Source of the DNA: Roseicitreum antarcticum
GTDB lineage: Bacteria; Pseudomonadota; Alphaproteobacteria; Rhodobacterales; Rhodobacteraceae
Direction of reading: 5' to 3'
Length of the DNA stretch: 64,000 nucleotides
Assembly (NCBI RefSeq): GCF_014681765.1
Contig: NZ_CP061502.1
Coordinates: forward strand, 1-64,000
In this document: piece by piece, positions 1 to 9,899 of the stretch
Numbering within the stretch: the stretch's first letter is position 1
How the letters are laid out: every line of letters begins with the position of its first letter
Notes under the pieces: generated by a model
Seen by the model: only the letters and a program-made list of their open reading frames with translations
Told to the model about the DNA's origin: nothing
The model's database searches: none
Translations under genes and position numbers: made by a program

Positions 1-3000
1 TGACCTGTACCGCCGTCGCCGTCTGGCAGATCTGTCTTGACCGACTCGCGCCATGTGGCATCGGCTTCTTTCTCGCCATCCGCGCGTTTACGCAAGACGA
101 TGATGTCGGTTGTAACCTCGGTGCCGTTTTCCTTGAATGCGGTGTTGGGCAAGCGGATCGCGCCGACCAGGTCCGCACGGTCAGCGAGGTAGTCCCGCGC
201 CGAAGTGTCACCCTTGTTCATCGTGCCTGCCGATGTGATGAACATCAAAAGGCCGCCGGGCCGCACGGAATCCAGCGATTTGGCAAAGAAATAGTCGTGG
301 ATCATGAACCCTTGCGGGTATGCGGGGTCGGCCTGAATTTTCGTGCCCGAGAACGGCGGGTTGCCGATGACAAGATCATAATGGTTTTGCGCCAGCGGGG
401 TCTTGATGAAGTCGCCTTGGCGGATGTTCTGTCGGGGATACAGCGCCTTGGCAATCTGGGCAGTGACAAGATCAAGCTCCAGCCCCTGATAGCTGGTCTG
501 TTCGCGCACGTCAGCCGGAATGGTCCCGGCGAAACCGCCGACACCCATGCCCGGTTCATAGACGCGACCACCGTTGAACCCAAGCTGTCGGGCAAGCCCC
601 CACATGCCGCGCAGCGCGCTTTCGGCAGTGTAGAAGGCATACTGGCTGGTACGGGAAAGGGTCGCCTTCTCCTCGGCGTTCAGAAGCCCGTCAATCTCGG
701 ATGCCAGGTCGGGGAACTTAACGGACCCATCCGAACGGGGAAGCGTCCCTGCGAGGGTGCCTGCGCCACCGTACTTGGCAAGCGATGCCCGTTCTTCTGC
801 CGTGGCCGTGCGGCCTTCTGACTGTATTGCGCGCAAGGTGCGCAGGGCTGCAATGCTCTCGCGCGCCCGGGTCTTTTCACCACGGGCAAGCGTCAGCCCG
901 CCCGGCTCAATGATGTGGTCGCGTGGCCCTAGTTGTTCATCAGCTCGTCCAGAGCGTCCTGCTGCGCCATCTCTCGCAGCATCACGTTCAGCGCTGGGTC
1001 GCTGTTGTCCGTCGGGTCGTACCCCACGTTCTTGGCCGCCCGGCTCGTCACTTCCGCGACGTGTTCCGTCAGCTTGCCCCTCCCGCGGCGCTGGATCTCC
1101 CGCGCCCTGTCGGGTGCTTGCTCGATCAGTGCGTCTGTTACCTGATTGATCACCTTCAGCCTCGCTTTTTTGAGCCTGGTCAACATTATCAGATGCTGAG
1201 GTTTCTGCCAATGCGCTTGCATCAGCGTTGCGACGGGCTTCTTCGGCCCGCATTTTACGCACCTCGGCCATGACATCCGCAGATGTATCCATGTCGGCGA
1301 CATCATCACCGGCAAGGTCCATATCATCCCTGATCTGGTTGTAGGCGTTGCGGGCGTAGGGCTGTGCGCGCTCCAGCGGCAGCCCCATGCGCTCCATCAT
1401 CGTGGTGATCAGATCTCGGAACCGGCGACGGCCCGCCCGGACATAGAGAGTGCCGATTTTCAGCGCGACTGACACCAATTCGGGATCAAGCCCCGAACTC
1501 ATCTGTGTCTTGATCTTGTCGAGGAACTGCGCCTCCAGCGCGGCAAGCTCGGCGTTTTCGGCCTCGTTTAGGCCCTTGAGGGCCTTTGCCGGGGTGGTTG
1601 TGGCCTCGGGCTGCATATCAGATGATACTGCGGCGGTTTCGTCTTGTTTTTCCTTCGATTTTTTGCGAGCGGAAGGTGGTGACTGCTTCGGTTCGGTCGT
1701 TGGGGTGTCCTTAAACTTCGCCACGATCCGCATGTCAGTTTCGGGCTTGCGCACACTGTCCAAGTATTCGGTAACCTGCGCATCCGTCAGGCGTTCCATG
1801 GTCGCACGGATACCCGGTCCGCGCGGATGGAAGAAGGTGGTGCCTTTATCATCCCAGACCACGCGATAGCCGTCTTCGGTAGTCATTTCGCGGTTGGTCG
1901 AGACCTCGGGCACCACCATCTTCATCGGCTTTTGCCAGCGTGACTTATCGTTCAGCGCGGCGCCCAGATCGGCCACGCTCATCGCCGTGACCCCGCCCCA
2001 GCGATCAGAACCCTTGCCGTCGCTGAAACCTGCCAGATAGGCTTCGCGCGCTTTCTGCTGGTTCCCAAAGCCCAGCATCACCTTGTGTTCATCGAATGCG
2101 CCGGTCTCGGCATCCTTCTGATCCACCACAAACACCCGGTCGCTGTTGGTATCGTCCCCCATGTAGAAATCGACGTGATCCCCATCCGCGCCCTCGGTGC
2201 GCAAAATACGGCCATAGTGGGCAGGCATGGTGACGGACCATTCGGTCTTGCCGTCAGGTGTCTTCTTGCTGCGGACCGTGCCTTTGCGGTTCTCGATCGA
2301 CAGCTTCATGCCGCGCCAGTCGGTCTTGGCGGTCTTGTAGTTTTCGGCCTCGGCCTGCGCCGGGGTGGGGTTTGGGTTGGTCTCGGCGGCGATCTGGTCG
2401 AACTGCTCGGCGGTAGGTCCAGCATCCGGCGCAACACTTCCCGTTTTGGAAATGGTTGGGGGGGTAGGTTCCGGCTGGGGGGTGGGTAGGTTAGGGTTAG
2501 CCTCTCGGGAGGTTGCGTCGATTGCAGCCTGCACCTTGTCCACATGCTTGCGTGAGAAGATGAAGCCTTGTTCCTTGGTGTCCCATTTCAGGCTGACACC
2601 ATCGACCTGCGGCGGCTGGTCTTCCGACACGCCTCGCACAATGGCGGCGCGCTCACGGATATTCTCGACCACCGGCGTTGATGCCGGGCCCGGCGCCTGA
2701 TCCTCAACCCGATCTGCAGGTGTAGGCGTCACCGAAGCATCATCAGCAGGAGTGAGTATACGCGCGCCGATGGTGAATTCCGACCCGCTGTCGCCTCGGA
2801 CAACCACCTGCCCCTGACCGGAGCGGCGATCAAGCGAACTGACGGTGCCAGTGACCGTGCGCGGCGGCGTGAACGCATCGTCCACATACTGAACCCGCAT
2901 ACCCTTCTTGAATTTGCCCAAAGCTGCGCGGTTTTCAGAGAACCCGGCGTCAATCTCCGGGGTGGCGCCGATAGAAGGCTGGCCGTCAGGCGCAAGGCGC

Positions 3001-5672
3001 TCGGCAGTTTCTTGCGTTTCATTTTGCTGCTCACTCAGTGCACGTACTGGTTCGCCGGTTCCAACTGCATCAGGAATACCGCGCCCACCATCTGCGCCAT
3101 CGGGTGGTTGACCTCCACTGTCGGGCTGTTGTCCAGCAAGCGGCGCAACGCCTTCGCTTCCTTCTTCGTTATCAGGCCGTCCCGGCGCAATTCCTTGATC
3201 GCCTGCCGGTATCCCATCCAAAACCGCATCATCCTGATCCTTCTCTGCCTGGCGCACCGCGACAAAGCCCTCGTTGCGCGGCTCGATGCGGTATTCATCT
3301 GCATTGAGGCCATCACGCTTGATCTTGGCGGTAAGGGCAGTCTCGCTTTTGTAGGGTTCACCATTTGCGCGCGTAATCAGGTCCGGGGTGGACGCGGCAT
3401 CAGGTGCGCCCTGCATCCCTGCGCCCTGCATCCCTGCGCCCAACTCGCCCAAAGGGTCTGCCCCGGTATCGCCTGCGGGGCCAGCCTGCGGCGCGGACAC
3501 TTGGCTTTCGCTGGTGATGGCATCAAGCTGCTCTTTTTTCTTGGCGGCGTAGATTTCTTCAAGTCGGACGCGGATTTTGCGCAGATCCTCGCCCTCGCCA
3601 AACTCGTTGGCAATTGATGCGACATCGCTGAGGGCGCGGCCTGCAAGATCAATGCTCATGTCGGGCATTTCACTGGTTCGGCCAAGCTCAAACACCATCT
3701 GGTCGTATTCAGATGGCAGGGGGCTTCCTGCATCTTCCACCAGCTGCGGCGACTGATCCTGCCCGGAACCGCCTTCATCGCGCGGCGTGATCTGCACCAT
3801 ACCGGCCTCAACGTCTGCGCGCGGAATTTGGTAGACCTGACCCGTGGTCGGGTCCATCAGTTCATAGCCGTCATCGTTGGCAATCAACACCTCTGCGGCC
3901 ATGGGCTGGCGTTCACCTTCGATCTGCACCCAGACCATAGGGGCTGCGCCGTTATTCGTCGGGTCGGCGGGGGCTTGTTGTTGAGGCGCAGGAATACCGC
4001 TGACCTCCGAGGCTGTGCCCCCACCGTCCCTGACCGCATTGGGGGAGACCATCCCTACTGCGGTGTTCGCTTGCGGCGCTGAGCGTGTAGCACCTTGCAT
4101 CATGGAATCGCGCAACGAACCTGGGCGCACGGGGGGCGCGGCAAGCGCGTCCTCTGCCGCTGCACCTGGCGCTGCTGGCGTACCCGTAGAGGTGTCGGGC
4201 TGTGCTTGGGTCTCAGCCTTGGTCCTGATGCCCTCAGCAACTGTGCCAGCCTCGCGCCGGGCGTATTCCACGCCCTTGTCATAGGCCCGCTGCTGGGCAG
4301 CGGTGCGCCCCTGATCGTCATAGCCACCCTCGGCGTCGGTCAGGCTGGCTTCTGTGCCGTTCAGCTCGTTCATGACACCGCGCATGAAGGCGGAACGGTC
4401 ACGCTCAGCAAGGCCAGGCAGATCGCGCGCTTCCAACTGCTCGGCTCTGTCGTAGATCGGGGCCAGAACCTCGGGGATTTCGCCCTCGGCGCTACGCACC
4501 GCGCGGTTCACACCGGCCTGTTCGTTCGCCCCCACTGCGCCGCCGATAGGCCCGCCCAGCAAAGCGCCGGCACCAAAGGCGATGATTGCGGCCTCGCCGT
4601 GTTTCTCAACCAGAAGCGGGCCGATTGCGCGCAGTTCATCACGCGAAATCGCGGCCTGAATGTCCTTGTCAAACATCACCTGCTCAATGACCAGCGCGCT
4701 TGCCTCGGCGGTGCCCTCAAGCAGTGAGCCTCTTGCTGCACCTTGGGCGCCGCGCGCGATGACATTTCGCACCACGCCCTCTGCGGCCTCGTTGATCGGA
4801 CGTTGCAGCGCCCGACCAACGCCAGCCGGGAACAAGGTCTGCGCAAGGCTTGTGGCGATTGCAGTCCCCATGATCCGGGTTTGAACCTCGGGATCATTCA
4901 CGTCATGCTCGTTTTCCTCAGCGGTACTCCACGCGGAATCGAGCATTTGCGGAAAGATGCTGGCAGCGGCACCAGCCACGGCACCAAGCGCGCCACCTAC
5001 GACAGCGCCCTTCGGCCCTGCAATCGCGCCGATCTTGGCGCCTGCTGCCGCACCGGCAACGCTCATACCAATATCGCCTGCGATGCCCGGCGAGGATTGC
5101 ACGGTAGCATCAACGATGTTCTGCCAGATTGTGTTGCTTTCGCTGATCGCGGCACTGCGCGCGGCCTCAGCCTCATCCTGCCCCAGTGTGCGGTCAGCGA
5201 AATCGACCATCGCCTGGCCCGTTTCGTCAAAGCCAAGAATTTGAAGCTGACGCCCCGCCCCAGAAATCAATGCTTCTGGATACTGGCGCGCACCAAGGGC
5301 AAGATCCTCGCCCACTGATCTGCGGCCCTCGCCTGCGGCGGCCTGCTGGCGCTGCGCGCGCTCTGCCTGCATGCGTTCGGGGTAGAGTTCATCACCGATC
5401 TGGCGCGCGCGCTCAAAAAAGGCATCCGACTTTTCACCGGCTGCCTCTCGGATGATCGCGCGAATATCACCACCCGCCTGCAACTGCGGCCCCAGCTCGC
5501 CCGCTGCATTCTGCGCGAAGCTCACCAAGTCATCTGGGTCACTCACATTCGCCGTTTCTCCCATGGCAAGGAGGACATTGACCGGGACGCTGCTGCGTTT
5601 GGCGATGTCTTCGACCTGCTGGAAGTGCGTCTTGTTGGCGGCGGAATAGTCCCGGTCGAAGATGTTGGCCAC
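1..5672 (-). CDS. Giant phage polyvalent protein (pyrophosphatase-like + N6-adenine methyltransferase), C-terminus off the left edge
   Basis: A single open frame without stops runs from GTG 5672 past the window edge (over 1,890 residues). I checked it base by base because short ORFs in other frames imitate a frameshift near 929. The GTG is preceded by GAGGG at good spacing. A Gly/Ala-rich hydrophobic stretch lies at about residues 200-242, and a long low-complexity linker at about 470-740. A segment at about 1,110-1,230 has GADGDHVDFYMGD and FDEHKVMLGF, the signature of the inorganic-pyrophosphatase-like domain found in polyvalent proteins. After another disordered linker (about 1,490-1,590) comes a methyltransferase with YEPGMGVGGF (about 1,704) and NPPF (1,771-1,774). 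A helicase probably follows beyond the edge, as in DarB-like proteins (inference). By analogy it is packaged in the virion and injected with the DNA to protect it from host defences. Confidence 0.88.
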   Translation of the reverse strand, partial: MANIFDRDYSAANKTHFQQVEDIAKRSSVPVNVLLAMGETANVSDPDDLVSFAQNAAGELGPQLQAGGDIRAIIREAAGEKSDAFFERARQIGDELYPERMQAERAQRQQAAAGEGRRSVGEDLALGARQYPEALISGAGRQLQILGFDETGQAMVDFADRTLGQDEAEAARSAAISESNTIWQNIVDATVQSSPGIAGDIGMSVAGAAAGAKIGAIAGPKGAVVGGALGAVAGAAASIFPQMLDSAWSTAEENEHDVNDPEVQTRIMGTAIATSLAQTLFPAGVGRALQRPINEAAEGVVRNVIARGAQGAARGSLLEGTAEASALVIEQVMFDKDIQAAISRDELRAIGPLLVEKHGEAAIIAFGAGALLGGPIGGAVGANEQAGVNRAVRSAEGEIPEVLAPIYDRAEQLEARDLPGLAERDRSAFMRGVMNELNGTEASLTDAEGGYDDQGRTAAQQRAYDKGVEYARREAGTVAEGIRTKAETQAQPDTSTGTPAAPGAAAEDALAAPPVRPGSLRDSMMQGATRSAPQANTAVGMVSPNAVRDGGGTASEVSGIPAPQQQAPADPTNNGAAPMVWVQIEGERQPMAAEVLIANDDGYELMDPTTGQVYQIPRADVEAGMVQITPRDEGGSGQDQSPQLVEDAGSPLPSEYDQMVFELGRTSEMPDMSIDLAGRALSDVASIANEFGEGEDLRKIRVRLEEIYAAKKKEQLDAITSESQVSAPQAGPAGDTGADPLGELGAGMQGAGMQGAPDAASTPDLITRANGEPYKSETALTAKIKRDGLNADEYRIEPRNEGFVAVRQAEKDQDDAVLDGIPAGDQGIAPGRPDNEEGSEGVAPLAGQQPDSGGQPPDGADGGRGIPDAVGTGEPVRALSEQQNETQETAERLAPDGQPSIGATPEIDAGFSENRAALGKFKKGMRVQYVDDAFTPPRTVTGTVSSLDRRSGQGQVVVRGDSGSEFTIGARILTPADDASVTPTPADRVEDQAPGPASTPVVENIRERAAIVRGVSEDQPPQVDGVSLKWDTKEQGFIFSRKHVDKVQAAIDATSREANPNLPTPQPEPTPPTISKTGSVAPDAGPTAEQFDQIAAETNPNPTPAQAEAENYKTAKTDWRGMKLSIENRKGTVRSKKTPDGKTEWSVTMPAHYGRILRTEGADGDHVDFYMGDDTNSDRVFVVDQKDAETGAFDEHKVMLGFGNQQKAREAYLAGFSDGKGSDRWGGVTAMSVADLGAALNDKSRWQKPMKMVVPEVSTNREMTTEDGYRVVWDDKGTTFFHPRGPGIRATMERLTDAQVTEYLDSVRKPETDMRIVAKFKDTPTTEPKQSPPSARKKSKEKQDETAAVSSDMQPEATTTPAKALKGLNEAENAELAALEAQFLDKIKTQMSSGLDPELVSVALKIGTLYVRAGRRRFRDLITTMMERMGLPLERAQPYARNAYNQIRDDMDLAGDDVADMDTSADVMAEVRKMRAEEARRNADASALAETSASDNVDQAQKSEAEGDQSGNRRTDRASTRQGAGDPAPREGQADGTRRGSDEPGGQERGVRPDGQQRPSAERDAARDGAAGRSGRADEQLGPRDHIIEPGGLTLARGEKTRARESIAALRTLRAIQSEGRTATAEERASLAKYGGAGTLAGTLPRSDGSVKFPDLASEIDGLLNAEEKATLSRTSQYAFYTAESALRGMWGLARQLGFNGGRVYEPGMGVGGFAGTIPADVREQTSYQGLELDLVTAQIAKALYPRQNIRQGDFIKTPLAQNHYDLVIGNPPFSGTKIQADPAYPQGFMIHDYFFAKSLDSVRPGGLLMFITSAGTMNKGDTSARDYLADRADLVGAIRLPNTAFKENGTEVTTDIIVLRKRADGEKEADATWRESVKTDLPDGDGGTG

Positions 5673-5700
5673 AAGCGCAATCCCTCTGTCATGTGCGATT

Positions 5701-5748
5701 GCAGCACAATATGCTGCAAATTTCAGTCAGGCTATACCATATCTTGTG
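5701..5748 (-). promoter_or_regulatory. Late-gene motif copy plus inverted repeat upstream of the polyvalent gene
   Basis: Minus-strand bases 5748-5736 read CACAAGATATGGT, one of four copies of a 13-bp motif (CRCAAGATRTRGT) found in intergenic gaps of the late region. It starts right after the stop of the upstream gene and about 64 bp before the GTG at 5672. An inverted repeat (GCAGCA, 5-base spacer, TGCTGC) lies at 5701-5717. A promoter or regulator site is an inference from position and recurrence only. Confidence 0.5.
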
Positions 5749-5749
5749 G

Positions 5750-7744
5750 TCAGTCTGCCAGCAATGGAACTTGCCCGCCACCTGATCCCTGACCCAAGGA
5801 GCCAAGGATGCGTTGCTCTGCGGCGGTGATCTGTTCGGGTGTTGCCCCGATACCCGCTTCTTCGGCAGCCTGCTTGCGAATTGCGATGCGGTTTTGTGCG
5901 GTCAACCGCTCGGGCCGGTTGTCTTCATCGGCCCCAAATGTTGCTGACCACATCCGGTCAAACGCGGCTTCGGGGGCCAGCGCGCCAACCCCGATCGCCA
6001 CCATATCGCGCAAGCCATTTACCTCCTGCCGGAACGTCCGTCCAGTTTGGTTGTCCCGGAACATGATCGTTGCACCGATCACTTCGCCGCTTTGCGGGTC
6101 GGTCTTCATCTGAGTGCCTTCACGCACCACAGAAAGCCCGTCGTCGTAGTAATCTTGGGCCTCGTATGCCCCGACCAGCCCATCGAGCATGCCCTCCATA
6201 TCGTTCAAGCTGAAGGCATGCATCGCGCGCGCCCAGGAACGCATGCCCTGCTGAACGCTGCGTTCCTGCGTCCATGCCTCAAAGGCGCGCGCCTTCTCAA
6301 TCTGGCCGGTGCGGATGTAATGCTCGACAATCGGTGGCATCTGGGTGCTGCGGTATTCGCGCACAGTCGCATCCGCAGCCCGGTCTGCAACCTGCCGCGA
6401 CTGCGCCGGGCTGGCGTCACCGCGCGCAGCACTGGCGACACTCATACCTGCCCTTTGCGCTACGGTGGTTGCAGCTTGCACCGACCCCATAGGGGTGCCT
6501 TCCTCGGTGCGTGGCAATCCCTCACTGGCCCCCGACACGACGGCAGGCTGTGCCGCGCTGACATTGGGTGCAGCACGGCGCGGCCCGGGGCCGGTGGGCT
6601 GGGTTTGGACAGCCATCGCTTGCCCGGGCGCTGCTGGAGTTTGAGGGCGCGGGGTTTGCTGGGCTGCCCGATCCTGTTGCCGTTGATCGCCCATGCTGCG
6701 CAGATCCCGCGCGGTGTCGAAGGAAGCGGCTGCCCCGGCCTCATTGCCGGTAAGTGCGTTGATGACGCCAAGCCCTTCGCGTCCTGCGGCTCGCATGTCG
6801 CCCCCGAATGCGGCAAAATCAGCCATCGCGCCCTTTGCGACATTCGTGACAGCACCCGCTGCGCGCGGGACTACCCCAGCGATTCTTTGCGCGCGTGCCT
6901 GTGCTTCTTCTGATGCGGGCGCTGCTGGCGGCGCATCCACACGGCGCGGCGCGTCTGACCTGACGCCACGGGTCGCCTCGGTGTAATCCGAATATCCCTG
7001 ACCGCGCCCTTGCCGGGCGTCTTGCATGGCATTGCCATTTTGCGGAACGGGCCTTGACTGGCTGGGCGCAGGCGCAGCGGGCGCGGCGGCTCTGTCTTGG
7101 CCGGGGACGTATGGTGCAATACCAGTGATGTCAGCGCCGCGCTGCACGTCAGGCGCAACAGCCGCGCCGGGTGTAACTGCAGCAATCGTTCGGGCGGGCA
7201 CCGGCTCAGGGCTGCTGTTTACCTGATCAGGCACAGAGGGCGGGGTATTGCGGGCGGTTTCGCGCTGCGCAACCTGACCGGCCAAACGATCCTGCATGAT
7301 CGCGCCGCCCGGCCCGGGTTGCTCACTGAAGCCCATCACGCCAAGCGCGCGGTCCTCGGTTGGCGGAATTGCACCGCGCCGGGCCGGTTGAGCCTGCACT
7401 CTGGGCTGTTCCTCATTCGATGATGCCACCCCTGCAATCGAGATACCTTCATCGCGCGGGTTGCGACCAGCCATTTGATCTGCGGTTTGGCCAAATGCTT
7501 CACGCTCTGCTGCGCTTTCGGCATCGAGCCTAGCCTGTTCGCGTTGTTGGCGCGCGCGGTCTTCATCGGCCTGCGACCAGACCTCTCTTTGACGGCCCCG
7601 TGCCTCGCCGGTCCACTCCCGGTCTTCGCGGTCCCACTCAAGCTGCTCGTCCTGAATTTTGCGTGCGCGTTCGCGGTCGTTGCGCGCCTCACGCCAGTCT
7701 TTTCCCTGAAAGACACCGTTCACGAATCCTGCGAAAAAGCTCAT
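5750..7744 (-). CDS. Large Ala/Gln/Arg-rich phage virion (probable ejection) protein
   Basis: 664 residues from ATG 7744, which overlaps the upstream stop as ATGA and has AGAGGTGG as ribosome binding site. The N-terminus MSFFAGFVNG closely matches that of the neighbouring glucosaminidase protein (MSFAAGFLNG). This is followed by a strongly charged helical region (about 15-110) and a long low-complexity middle rich in Ala, Pro, Gln and Arg (about 110-470). The C-terminal 200 residues look folded (aromatics, acidic patches). I recognise no catalytic motif. It lies between the muralytic protein and the giant polyvalent protein, where internal virion or ejectosome proteins are usual. The role is inferred from position and composition. 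Confidence 0.75.
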   Translation of the reverse strand: MSFFAGFVNGVFQGKDWREARNDRERARKIQDEQLEWDREDREWTGEARGRQREVWSQADEDRARQQREQARLDAESAAEREAFGQTADQMAGRNPRDEGISIAGVASSNEEQPRVQAQPARRGAIPPTEDRALGVMGFSEQPGPGGAIMQDRLAGQVAQRETARNTPPSVPDQVNSSPEPVPARTIAAVTPGAAVAPDVQRGADITGIAPYVPGQDRAAAPAAPAPSQSRPVPQNGNAMQDARQGRGQGYSDYTEATRGVRSDAPRRVDAPPAAPASEEAQARAQRIAGVVPRAAGAVTNVAKGAMADFAAFGGDMRAAGREGLGVINALTGNEAGAAASFDTARDLRSMGDQRQQDRAAQQTPRPQTPAAPGQAMAVQTQPTGPGPRRAAPNVSAAQPAVVSGASEGLPRTEEGTPMGSVQAATTVAQRAGMSVASAARGDASPAQSRQVADRAADATVREYRSTQMPPIVEHYIRTGQIEKARAFEAWTQERSVQQGMRSWARAMHAFSLNDMEGMLDGLVGAYEAQDYYDDGLSVVREGTQMKTDPQSGEVIGATIMFRDNQTGRTFRQEVNGLRDMVAIGVGALAPEAAFDRMWSATFGADEDNRPERLTAQNRIAIRKQAAEEAGIGATPEQITAAEQRILGSLGQGSGGGQVPLLAD

Positions 7745-8505
7745 CGGCCACCTCTGTTCTGCATGTAGCGATTGGCCCAACGCCACGCCGTTGGTTCGGT
7801 ATCGGTGTTTTGCGCGCGGTCCGGCGCTGCGGAAGGCGTCGAGGCGTTCTCGCGCTGCGGCACTGTTATACCGCGCGCGATGCGCCCCACGCTGGCGGAA
7901 TAGTTGGGGTCCGTGGCATACCCTGACCGGCCAAGGGCGGCCAGTTGCCCATCCAGATCGCCCGCCGCCAACATGTTGCGGTAGCGCGGGTTGCTTTGCA
8001 GGAAATGGGCGTAGTCATCTGCGCTCTGCCCTGGATCATCGTATTGCCGAAAGCTGTCAGAGATGTTGACGCGCTGCCCGTTGACGTACTCATGTGTCCC
8101 GTGTGTCGCGCCACCTTCGCGCCCGTGGGACTTGATGCCGAAATAGTTGTTGCCCGGCGCGGATCTTCCCCAGCCGGTTTCCTGCGCTGCCTGCGCAATC
8201 ACCAAACGCGGGTCGATGCCGGTCCGTTCGCTGACCCTCAATGCGTGCGGCATGAGCGTGTCGATAAACTCCTGCTGAGATTGGCGGGGCCTGCTCACCC
8301 GAGCGGCGCGGCGCGGCGCGGCCTGCGCTTCTTGCGCTGGCCCGACACCCTCCATCACGTCCGCAGGCATGCCCACACCGCGCTGCGCCGGGCGCTGCTG
8401 TCCAATCGCTTCCATTGCCGATAGCTCACGCTGGCGCACTTCGCGATCTTTGCGCGCGTTCATGCTGTCAGCCGCGCCATTCAAGAACCCTGCTGCAAAG
8501 CTCAT
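7741..8505 (-). CDS. Virion-associated glucosaminidase (FlgJ/LytG-like peptidoglycan hydrolase)
   Basis: 254 residues from ATG 8505. The first 80 residues are an N-terminal tail starting MSFAAGFLNG, then a basic linker. From about residue 80 on there is a glucosaminidase domain: GIDPRLVIAQAAQETGWG carries the catalytic glutamate, followed by NNYFGIKSHG, a YVNG/DSFRQYD segment and GYATDPNYSASVGRI, all typical of the FlgJ-type family. It probably cuts peptidoglycan locally during DNA ejection. The N-terminal signature shared with the next protein suggests both are targeted to the same virion structure. Start and stop overlap its neighbours tightly, so it belongs to the late operon. Confidence 0.88.
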   Translation of the reverse strand: MSFAAGFLNGAADSMNARKDREVRQRELSAMEAIGQQRPAQRGVGMPADVMEGVGPAQEAQAAPRRAARVSRPRQSQQEFIDTLMPHALRVSERTGIDPRLVIAQAAQETGWGRSAPGNNYFGIKSHGREGGATHGTHEYVNGQRVNISDSFRQYDDPGQSADDYAHFLQSNPRYRNMLAAGDLDGQLAALGRSGYATDPNYSASVGRIARGITVPQRENASTPSAAPDRAQNTDTEPTAWRWANRYMQNRGGR

Positions 8506-8506
8506 G

Positions 8507-9451
8507 TCACGCGGCCTCTTTGATGCTGATTGCCTTTTCAAGACGCTCAACCTGCGCGGCCAACTCCTTGGTGGCGCCCATGTTCACGCCGATAGCGTCG
8601 ATGACACTGATCGACTTGCCATCGCCCAGCCCCGTCTCGCGCTGAAACTCTTGCGCATATGGGCCGACGTGGCGGCCGCCGTCGCCTTCGCCTGCCTTGT
8701 AGTCCCATTGCTCGACACGCATATTTTTCACCGCGTCGAGGACGCCGATGGCCTTGGATTTGTTCTTTTTGGCATTTTCGTCTGAGGTAAATGGCAGGGC
8801 ACCAACGATAGACCCAAGCGCACCGCCGATACCCCCCATTGTGGAGTTATTGGCATTAAACTGCGCCATCTGGGCGCTATGCTGCTGGCCGAAGATGTTG
8901 GCCATCTGCCCATGGCCTTGCATCGCCCCGGTGTGGCCCTGCGCGCTCATATTGCCCGCCATGCCCATCGACGTGGCGGGGTTCACGGCCATACCGCGTC
9001 CCATGTTGACGACGCTTGCCATTCGCGCCTCGCCACCTGCCTCAACCTGCCTGCGCGCCATGTTGCCCGCGCCAGCGGCAGACAGAGATTCCGCGGTGCC
9101 CGCGCGGCGGGTCTCCCCAGCGAAGCGGCCAGAAGCCGGGTTGACGCCCATTGCACCCATTTGCCGGTTGCGCTGCTGACCTGCCATTGCAGACTGCTGA
9201 CGGACATCGGCCACGGCCTCACTGGCGGCGGCGGCGCGGCGCTCGGGAGAGTCGTAGTTCTGCGCGTCTTCGATCATCTGATCTTCGAGCGGCTGGAACG
9301 TCGTCTGATACCGCTCACGGTCTTCCTCGGCCCACCCTTGTGTGATGCTGGACAGCCCCTGCATGTGTGCGAGGTATCGCTCTCCGGTTTGGGCCGACAT
9401 CAAGGCGGCTTCACCCATACGCGGATCAGGGCCTGGTGCTGATTTACCCAT
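8507..9451 (-). CDS. Phage virion protein with C-terminal S74-type intramolecular chaperone-like domain
   Basis: 314 residues from ATG 9451. The N-terminal two thirds are helical and rich in Met, Gly, Ala and Gln (about 60-215). A Gly-rich hinge (GGIGGALGSIVGALPF, about 207-222) leads into TSDENAKKNK, EQWDYK and HVGPYAQEF. These match the peptidase S74/intramolecular chaperone domain that trimerises phage tail spikes and some ejection proteins. A C-terminal coiled coil (about 290-310) follows. In S74 proteins a conserved Ser-Asp is involved in self-cleavage, and the SDEN here could be that site. Its position before the glucosaminidase suggests a trimeric ejection or tail component. Confidence 0.72.
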   Translation of the reverse strand: MGKSAPGPDPRMGEAALMSAQTGERYLAHMQGLSSITQGWAEEDRERYQTTFQPLEDQMIEDAQNYDSPERRAAAASEAVADVRQQSAMAGQQRNRQMGAMGVNPASGRFAGETRRAGTAESLSAAGAGNMARRQVEAGGEARMASVVNMGRGMAVNPATSMGMAGNMSAQGHTGAMQGHGQMANIFGQQHSAQMAQFNANNSTMGGIGGALGSIVGALPFTSDENAKKNKSKAIGVLDAVKNMRVEQWDYKAGEGDGGRHVGPYAQEFQRETGLGDGKSISVIDAIGVNMGATKELAAQVERLEKAISIKEAA

Positions 9452-9899
9452 TTTTACTTTCCTTTACGCGTTTAGGCAGCCAGGGGCATTCGCTGGCCAG
9501 CATCCCGAACAATACACCATCTGATCCGTCATTTGCACCACATCTTGCTACACCTTCGATGCGAAGCCCAACCTTTAGTGCCAAGACCTGCACCGGGATG
9601 TTGTGGTGCGGCACCAAAAAGTTGAGACGCGTCAAATTGAGGTGCGTGAAGGCATAGCCAAAGACCAGCGCCAGAACCTTTCGTGACAACCAGCGCCGCC
9701 CCCCGTTCGACGCGACATGAAGGCTGGCATAGGTGCTGTAGAAGGCGTTGAAGCAGATCACTGCCTCAATACCGCCCGCGTCGTTCATAACGCCCAGTGC
9801 GACTGTCTCTGAGGGCATCATATCCTTCTCGACACCCATGCGCGGCTCTGCCCATGCGATAAGGTCGGCTTGATTTTGCATTGTCACACGCATGTTCAT
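9444..9899 (-). CDS. GNAT-fold acetyltransferase-like phage protein
   Basis: 151 residues from ATG 9899 with AGAGGAAGA as ribosome binding site. The pattern HVASNGGRRWLSRKVL, then a hydrophobic helix, TRLNFLVPHHNIPVQ and KVGLRIEGVAR, resembles the acetyl-CoA binding core of N-acetyltransferases. Similar small proteins are common between tail genes of podovirus-like phages of alphaproteobacteria. The acceptor substrate is unknown. The last 8 bases overlap the next gene. Confidence 0.7.
   Translation of the reverse strand: MNMRVTMQNQADLIAWAEPRMGVEKDMMPSETVALGVMNDAGGIEAVICFNAFYSTYASLHVASNGGRRWLSRKVLALVFGYAFTHLNLTRLNFLVPHHNIPVQVLALKVGLRIEGVARCGANDGSDGVLFGMLASECPWLPKRVKESKNG

Noticed and set aside
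929-1327. ORF that seemed to be the natural upstream half of the methyltransferase, implying a frameshift at 929
   Set aside because: Translation of the third frame shows a continuous open frame with a disordered linker through this region, so the polyvalent gene is intact and this ORF is an overlap artefact.
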